From assembly GCF_026151205.1 (NCBI RefSeq), contig NC_087073.1, forward strand, positions 11,563,578 to 11,627,577: a stretch of DNA of 64,000 nucleotides, in the 5' to 3' direction. Positions 56,673 to 64,000 of this stretch are shown here, in pieces. This DNA comes from Bolinopsis microptera. Taxonomy: Eukaryota; Ctenophora; Tentaculata; Lobata; Bolinopsidae. Numbering within the stretch: position 1 is the stretch's first letter; every line of letters begins with the position of its first letter. The notes beneath the pieces were generated by a model, which saw only the letters and a list, made by a program, of their open reading frames with translations, did no database searches and was not told where the DNA came from. Made by a program: the position numbers and the translations under genes.

Positions 56673-59600
56673 ATGATTTCGGTGAGTACATATATCAGTT
56701 AACTTTTATTCTTTCAGTGACTGTGTTCTCCTCAACATTCGCTATTTGAAACTTAATTTTATCAAAATTCAGATTACAACTGAAGTTATTTTGTTTTAAA
56801 GTTTTTTCTTTTTGGGAATAGAATTTTAAGTACCTCAATCGTGTCTTGTGCCATCCTCAGTGACCTTGTGAGATGGTCATTCAAGAAAAATTCAGTCAAA
56901 ACAGTGAAATTTGGGTCGCGGAAAGCTGAAATTCGAATATGTCCTACCGGTAGGACATATTCAACATTTTCATTGCATCAAAGTTTTCTCTAGGTATACT
57001 GCTTCCAGTACCTTGATAGCGACTTGTGTCACTCTCACCGACCACACTGAATGTCACTGGTCAAAATTTCAATAAAACCCGCTTAATTTCGGTCAATAGG
57101 ACAGAAGAATCAGATATCAGCTTTCCGCCACCCAAATTTCATTGTTTTGATTGAAACGGTAAGAGTTATGGGACTGGTTTTTTCGGTATAGTTTAGACAA
57201 AACTTTGACGAAGCCAATAAGCAAAGCTTTTCTAAATCAGCCGGTGGTAAGTGGTTTAATTGATGGTTTTGTACCCCAAATGTGGCACTAAAATGTCTCA
57301 CTTTTTCTCACACTCTCTCTCTCTCACACACCATCTTTCCCCATTTACAGCTCCCCTAATTACAGCTCTGGTATGTAATTGGGCAGTAGAGCCAGGAGCC
57401 GCAAGATTGCATATTAAGTATCACTATCTGATACGTGTTGGGCGTAAATTGACTATAATACTGCCGGTAAATTGATTTTAATGCGGCCGGTTTCGACTGG
57501 GCGAGTTCATGCTTTTGCACCGTTTATACTTTTGCAATTCAACTGCGATAGTGAAGTCCCGGCCGAAGTCACAGGTTACACTAGTTCAGAATAATAGTAG
57601 TTTCACAGCGTGTATTTACTCTGCACGACAGTTTATTGTTGTTTGCCAGTTGTGCAAGTTGCCTGGGTGGTAAGTTACCATGTAACTAACATTCACAATA
57701 CAGCAATATATTCATAATTATGTCTTATATGGAACATGGTAGCTGATGTTTTGTATAAAATATGTCAACAAGGATCTACAAAGTGTAGTGTCACACTAAG
57801 CTATGTAAAGTGATCACCAATTCTCACGACACTATTCTAAAGTACTTGACAGATAACATCATTTCAGCCGGATCAACTACGTGGTCTCAATGAAGCAGAG
57901 TATGTGGAGATCATCAGGTACATTATTGCAGAGTACGACGAGCAGAACGCCTCCTTCAACAAACTCTCATCCGATCATCAGAACCTTCATTCACTCTACG
58001 AGGTTCATTTTTATTATAACTTTTTAGTCTTTACTATTGTGAGTTTGTGGTTACTCCTCCCTGCGAAACTAAGCAGATTGATAAATAATCTACACTTTAT
58101 TTTGGCTGCCATGTTTTAATCTACTGAAATACAATTCTTTTATTTAGGCGAAGTCTAGAAATTGTGTTATTGGCTTAAAATTTGAACGGATTTTGTTAAG
58201 CGGGAAAATTTGATACATATTATGATTCAATTGAATGATATGATTAACAAATTATTTCTAGGATCAGATGAGCGCAATTAAAGAAACCCTGTCCCAGAAG
58301 TTAAACGCGCCCCACAACATTTCTAGCAGCAGTAAGTCTGGGAGTTCCTTTGTTTTGTTGTAAGCTAATTACCACTCTGTCACTTGTACGTAACGTGCCT
58401 CCTGATAACAATTAGTTGCCATGGTTACCATCAGCCTCTCGTGTCCCTGGGGTTTTAAAAGATAAAACAAATATCTAAGAGAATTACTGGGAGCTCTAAT
58501 ATCCGATACAATATAGTTCTCATGGGTCCGTCACTTCTATATATAAGAGCTTATATAATCCGAACTTTGGCTGCATGTTTATTGGTACTTATATTTACTG
58601 ATTAGTCCTCGTGCTACGTTACTTGTTGAACTCTCTACTATTTTCTTTCATCCTGGAAAAGGTTTATTTTGTCTGATCTTGACAAGGAGCTTCTGACAGA
58701 ATACAAGCAATAACTTTGACGGTTTTTGATGACGCAAGCAGAATCTGATGGCTCATTGATTAACTTTTTCAGTAAGTTTTGTCGGTAAATAATATGTTCC
58801 ATTGTTTGATTCCGATCTAAAGTACTTTATTGGTCTCATATTACTTTGAGTTTGGTTGGCAGGGTAGTCGCGGAGTTTTATAACTCCATTAGTAACAACT
58901 TTAAATCGTTACTTGGGTTCCCCACTACAAAACCGTTACTTTATTTAGGGGTCATTTCCTTTGTTGCTCGCATTGTTATGTCCTCTAGAATTCCTGTTCT
59001 AAATAGAAGGTTTCACAAGTCTAGCAGATGTACGGGAGATCAAGGTTTGTTGCACGTGTTCCTTTTTTGGACTTGTCATGTTTACAAAAGACACCTGAGC
59101 CAAAAACTTAAATTTCACTTTTTCTGACATTAACATGCTGGAAATTAGGTTGATATTTTGTCAGGACTGTAAGTTTTAACTTTTATCGATGTCTTCTCAA
59201 AAGATAAAATTGCACCAGATTTAGTGCTGTTTTACAGCAGACTAAGTGTTTATACTTCACACTTTCTCACACTTTTCTCACACTTTTGCCTCGATTTATT
59301 ATGTGGATGAAGACCTTTGCAAGGACAATATTATGCTTGTTGGGCCAAATAGGACATTATTTGTATTATTGGCTAAAAATTATATACTTATAATGTTTAT
59401 TTTTCTTACGCTATGCTTGAAATGCTTGTTTAAGGATCATGCTTTATGTGAAAAATTTAAATAAGATAAATTATTTGAAAAATAAAAAATAAGTTCAAAT
59501 TGATCAGATGGCAAAATCTGGCCTGGAATCTTGGGTAACACGACATCTGTCCGACAGCGACTCTTGTCCGACTCATGTTACCAGAAAAAAACAACATCTG

Positions 59601-62600
59601 TCCGAAATTGTGATCTAATTTCAATACGAAACATTTCCAATTAGAGACATGATCTGAGCTGAACTCTACCATTTTATTTTCATTTGATGTCGATAAATTG
59701 GACAATAGTTTAAATGTTATATAAATTAGTTCAGGACAGGGTCCTCCGAGCCTTGCTTGCGTCGAGGGGTAAACTGAAGATTGGTTGCCATTGTGGTCTG
59801 TGGATCTCAATGGATCAAATCAGCATTAGGACAGTGGGAGCAACGTCACAAGATTACCCGTGAGCCTGTGAAATACGAATGTGATCCGAAATTACAAATG
59901 TGATCTCCGATATTCGGACAGATGTCGCCAAAAACGACACCTGTCCGACAGCGAATCCTGTCCGAAACCGCTAATTCGTCTGCCGGACAGATATAGCCCA
60001 ATCGGAATCTAGTTGTTTGGAATTCACTAAGTGGAAAAAAATGTAAACTATTTCTCGTATGTAGTTTTGAGCCTGACATAATTATGTTACTTGGTATTCC
60101 TCTGGGTAATGCCATAATGGGTATACTTGTTAAATAAACAGTCCCTACAGAAAAAATTTTATGTTTTTTTGTTATCTCTTTCAATTAATGTACCATTTGT
60201 CCTATTTCTCGATTTCCTCAAATTTTCGAGTCCAAGTCAATGACATTTTAATTCGAATCGTTTTGACCTATTAGAAGTTATTGTTGATGTTTGTTTTAAT
60301 GAATTTAAACGATGGATTGGAAACAGGAGAGTTTTACTATAACCAAACTAATCCTTAAGAACTCTCCTGTAAGAATCAGTTCAATATAATGTGCATAATG
60401 AAAACTGTGTCCCCTTCCCCCTTACAGATGACACTGAAAATCAACCTGTATTATTTGTCTGGAGGGGATTATTTAAAACATATAAGTGATACGAAAAGTT
60501 TATTTTAGCAGGAGCTTTCAAAATACATGTGTACGTCTTCAGATTATTATTTGTTAATGTTTTAATGGATGACACTGAAAATCAACCTGTATTATTTGTT
60601 AATGTTTTAATAACACAGTTATTAGCTTAATTAGATTCCCTTACGCTGGGAGAAAAATAGAATATAAATATAATGCTCACAGTTCATTAGTTTAAACTGT
60701 CATTTGCCTACGCCATCTGTTTGTATTTACTTATTGAACCTATTGAATGTAGTAAACACGCAGTATTGACCAGGTGTTGGAGCATTCGAAGTTGTGGAGG
60801 AGGCTGTCAGAGAGCTTAGTTTGCAGCATGAAGAGGAAATCAAGTCCTTAATGAAGGTAATCTTGTTTGCTTAAAATGTTTATCACACGGCAAGATTTCT
60901 TGTCTTTCTTGCCGTGGCTAATGTTTGTAAATTTCATTCCCCCGGCCCACCCCCCCCCCCCCCCCCCCCCCCCATATTTTTAGTTGTGTTTTAGCGCGTA
61001 CTTCAGTTTTGTATCATATCAGTTTTGTATCATATCAGTTTTGTATCATATCTTTATTGTTGTGTGTATGTCGAGTGTTTATTTATATCTGAATTCTGAT
61101 GAAATCCGATACTATGTTATAATCGATAGTTTTGTTGTTGGTAACTTCTCTCTTTTTCAGGCCAAAGATGATGAAATTGAATCGATTACAAGTTCGCTCG
61201 TCTCCCATGACAACCGATATTTTATGGGTGCGTCTAGAGTTGTTTTGATTATGTTCAAATTTATGTAACGCGCGGTGATAGAATTTGTTGTTAAATAATC
61301 ACTGCCAATCCTGAAAAACGCGCATATGCGCGCTCTTAGGCATTTGCCGCTTGATTTTCCCAATTTATATTTCCCGCAAAATATACTAATTATGCCTAAT
61401 TTGTTGATCAAAACTTTTGAATTGATCAGTGGTTTTATTTGTGTTATTGTTTGCATAATTCCGCTATGATTAAACCCTCTATTGCAGAACAGATAAAAGA
61501 ACTACAGAGTTGTATCACAGAGCTCACCGTCTACATGACACGTGACACACAGTTCATCCCTCCTGCGTCCACCTCTGAACTGTGTTCTGCCGCTAAACAG
61601 TTCATTGTTTCAAACCACGCCGTATCGATGGCTGAGATGGAGTCTAAACACATGTTGGAGATCAACCAGTTAAAGGTACGGAATACGAAATATCTATTTT
61701 AAGTTTGTAAAGACCTATAAATAACATGGGGGGCGCCCCTCCAGTAGTGAGTACGCCCGGGACTACAAGTTATCTAAAAATCGCATGTAGCAGAAACATG
61801 TAAAATATGAACTTGAAATGGTAAGTAAGAAACTCCTCACACTGCAGGTGGAACTGGAAGAGAAGATGAGAGATCTAGAAATGAGTCACGCTTATAGTAG
61901 AGGTGATCTTGAAGCAAAGTACGACCAGATCCTCCTAGACAAAGAGGACGGGTACCATGAGAAGATGAGGTGTCTGGACGAGCAGGTTTACTGTCTGGAG
62001 AGTGAGTTAACCATGTTGAAGGGAGACATGAGTAAAGCTGAGCTGAGTGCTGAACGAGAGGGGATCGAGAGTGAACTGAAGTCCTCTTCTAATGAGTTCT
62101 TTGTTCACGTCACAGAACACGCCTCTCCACCTCCTACTTTTACTGGTAGATTTTTAGCTTAATTCTTAGATTTTGTTTCCAAACTTCTTTTTTTTTCTGC
62201 GGTAAGTTTTGTGCATCAGTAAAGACCTTTCCATTATTTAACTTCCCACACGTATTCTCAATCTGCAACCTAATACTTAATCACCAACCTAATACTTAAT
62301 CACCGTGTCTTTACCTCATGTCTCCACTCACCATTCCCTCTTCATTTTCACTAAATGCATCACAATTTTCTGACTAAGTTCTTTTCCACAGATTCCAACA
62401 GATATAGGGAAGAAAAACAAGAGGTTCTCACAACTCCTAAGAAAAACATCCCTAAGCGTACTGGTTTGTAAAATTAGTAATGGAATGCCAGTTGCACGGT
62501 CTGAATCTTGTACAGTCTTTTGAAACGAAGAAAAAAACAACATTTATTTCTCAATTAAGTTGGTCCATAACTAAGGTGCAATGACTTGAGCTTCTTAAAG

Positions 62601-63295
62601 TAGCTCTTGTCTTGCCTTTCCTGTCTTGTGATACAGTGATCTTTGCTCAGCAAGCTCGGGAGTACAAAGATCGCAGAGTATGAAGCAACCTAAAAAGTCG
62701 CAATCTTCTCCGGCTTCTAATCGCAGGAGTAGTTTCTCTACTTCTGGTACTTTTAGATTGTCTACTTAGACTACTTACTAGCACAGCATGACTTCCGCAT
62801 CATTTATGCATGACTGAAAACTCTCTTCAAAAAAACCTCTCTACAAATCTTTTATTTCTCTCTACAAATCTTTTATTTCAACGGCAATAAGTTTCAAACC
62901 AGCCGGGAAAAAATTAAATACAATTTTCGAAGCTTCTACAATAATTTTTATGGTCAATATATTATATAACGTTTTGTTGCATATTCTCTAAATTCTAGAA
63001 AATATCTTGGTTAATTTTGAAGCAAAATTCAATCCCAGGTATTAGGCCACCCAAACAGCGAGCCGTTAAAAACAAACAAGCTGCTGAGAAGGAAAACCAA
63101 AATGAGATGAAACCGACCAAACTTAATCCGGTCAAAGAAAAGCTCGTTAACCAAGAAAAAGAGGGCAAGACACTGAAAGTTAAATCTGTTTGTGCTTGGA
63201 GTCAGACACTCGGTGTCCCTATGTTAAGTTCTACTTCGCAGACTGTGATTCGTAACTCAACGGATAACTGCTCCCAAACGGATGACATCACCGAG
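56673..63295 (+). CDS. coiled-coil protein, unrecognised, partial gene model
   Basis: In-phase exons: 56673-56681 (a three-codon start exon, weak), 57868-58002, 58262-58331, 60774-60856, 61161-61227, 61488-61675, 61848-62145, 62392-62463, 62651-62746, 63039-63295. These give 425 codons, open at the 3' end. Residues from ~30 to ~150 and again ~180-285 are heptad-like and charged (EEAVRELSLQHEEEIKSL; VELEEKMRDLEMSHAY; EQVYCLESELTMLKGD). The C-terminal third is basic and Ser/Pro/Lys-rich (KQPKKSQSSPASNRRSS, GIRPPKQRAVKNKQAAEKE), as in disordered, cytoskeleton-associated regions. No catalytic motif and no family recognised. The donor at 63295 (GAG|GTGAGG) implies further exons; a block at 63668-63716 reads AEESLVTMVNKL but its phase does not fit. 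Confidence 0.7.
57150..57584 (+). mobile_element. Helitron-like element, 5' end eroded
   Basis: Begins in homology at ACGGTAAGAGTTATGGGACT and runs through the AGCCGGTGGTAAGTGG and CTCTCACACTCTCTCT blocks to GCGGCCGGTTTCGACTGG and the 3' end TTACACTAG followed by T. The terminal hairpin has decayed (CCCGGCCGAAGTCACAGG). It lies in intron 1 of the coiled-coil gene as modelled. Confidence 0.7.
58332..60773 (+). other. large intron of the coiled-coil gene
   Basis: 2.4 kb without a supported exon. A CTGTCCGACAGCGA-type phrase recurs at 59540-59610 and 59905-59990, and a 33-bp direct repeat (GATGACACTGAAAATCAACC..) occurs at 60427 and 60567. Otherwise AT-rich. Confidence 0.5.
60942..60973. repeat. 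poly(C) tract
   Basis: CCCACCCC followed by a run of more than 20 C in an intron. A shorter C-run is at 30600-30617 (cortactin intron 10). Lengths of such homopolymers are error-prone in assemblies. Confidence 0.85.
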
Positions 63296-63792
63296 GTGAG
63301 GGAAAATGACAGGCAAATATTTGTAATTGGCAGATTCTGCGCTGTTCAGCAGAGCTCTGGACTCTGGATTATCAACCCTCCCAGGGTCAAACAGTCAGTT
63401 TAAACATTTAGCATGATCCGTGTACGTGAATTTTTTGATCCGATCCCTGTTGATTGTCTTTCTGTGATTTGAAGATCTATCTAAAATCAAAGTGTTTAAT
63501 TATTGAATCGTCTAAATGTGCTAGTAACCTAAACCGTTGATACGGGAAGAAGCACAGTGATCTTCGTAGCCTGTGTTCACTAATCGAATTTGTACCAAAA
63601 TTACCGCCTGCATATATCATAACATTAGGTTCAAGTCTTGGGTGAGATCCAAATCTGTTACTCATTGAGGATGATTAATTGCAGAAGCCGAGGAATCCCT
63701 GGTTACCATGGTGAATAAATTAACTCCTGATAAGAGGTTGGCGGGTTCATGATCCCCATTCTTTGTATGTATGTTTTACCTTTCGGTTGATA

Positions 63793-64000
63793 ATGCCGCT
63801 TTGGAGTAAGTTGTTTGAAGGACACGATAAAAACGAGCCATTCAAATCCAAACAATCTGAGTCAGTTTCCAGTGATCGAGTTTCCGAGAGCAGTAAATCA
63901 GATAGTGGCCGAAATCCTCCGTCACCCTCCACTTCAAGACGCAGCAGAGACCTACCTCCGCTGAAAACCCCACCCACTGTCAAACGAAATGCTCACTCTA
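63793..64000 (+). CDS. possible first exon of another gene, truncated by the window end
   Basis: Open from ATG at 63793 to the last base: MPLWSKLFEGHDKNEPFKSK, then a Ser-rich stretch (SESVSSDRVSESSKSDSGR), then PPSPSTSRRSRDLPPLKTPP and TVKRNAHS. No splice acceptor lies just upstream, so a start exon is more likely than a continuation of the preceding gene. The MPL-x(n)-KTPP-x-x-K arrangement faintly recalls the N-terminus of chibby-family proteins; this is a weak resemblance only. Confidence 0.4.
   Translation, partial: MPLWSKLFEGHDKNEPFKSKQSESVSSDRVSESSKSDSGRNPPSPSTSRRSRDLPPLKTPPTVKRNAHS

Noticed and set aside
59457-60184. 117-aa and 112-aa minus-strand ORFs
   Set aside because: Both lie in an intron of the coiled-coil gene over CTGTCCGACAGCGA-type repeats. 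No recognisable domain.

Overview
The window is animal nuclear DNA. It is A+T-rich, with many short exons bounded by GT..AG introns, metazoan gene families, non-LTR retrotransposons, Helitron-like and hAT-like elements and abundant minisatellites. The families present (a WDR64/CFAP337-type ciliary WD-repeat protein, cortactin, an LDLa-ectodomain 7TM receptor, another rhodopsin-like receptor) fit a marine invertebrate, possibly a non-bilaterian such as a cnidarian. The sequence alone does not settle the species. All gene models below were spliced by hand; reading phase was checked at every junction.

Layout. 1-9475 is mostly non-coding: the 3' end of a LINE (minus strand, ~4 kb), one isolated exon-like block (5462-5607) and a Helitron-like element carrying a nested inverted-repeat element (5706-7094). 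9476-26939 (+) is a 23-exon WDR64/CFAP337-like gene predicted to encode 1098 aa. Its 8.3-kb intron 18 holds five tandem Helitron-like copies and a complete single-exon gene for a 1048-aa receptor (22039-25185, +). 27723-42066 (-) is a 15-exon cortactin gene (777 aa), tail-to-tail with the WD gene. It has an N-terminal acidic Arp2/3-binding motif, six full 37-aa repeats each in its own 111-bp exon, a long charged helix, and three SH3 domains where cortactin normally has one. Its intron 3 contains a five-exon 332-aa GPCR on the opposite strand (39348-41017), and its intron 5 contains a 1.65-kb inverted-repeat element with 12 copies of one motif.

42.3-55 kb is a transposon graveyard: a 2.3-kb inverted duplication, a LINE with RNase H inserted (13-bp target duplication) into an older antisense LINE, three ~80-bp MITEs each with a perfect 8-bp target duplication (hAT-like), and two larger inverted-repeat elements. 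56673-63295 (+) is an unrecognised coiled-coil gene running on beyond its last confident exon, and 63793 to the window end may be the first exon of another gene.

The most unusual observations are: three independent minisatellites in the WD gene that have amplified its own splice junctions; the triple-SH3 cortactin with 100%-identical non-adjacent repeat exons; nested receptor genes in introns of both large genes; and the multi-motif inverted-repeat element.
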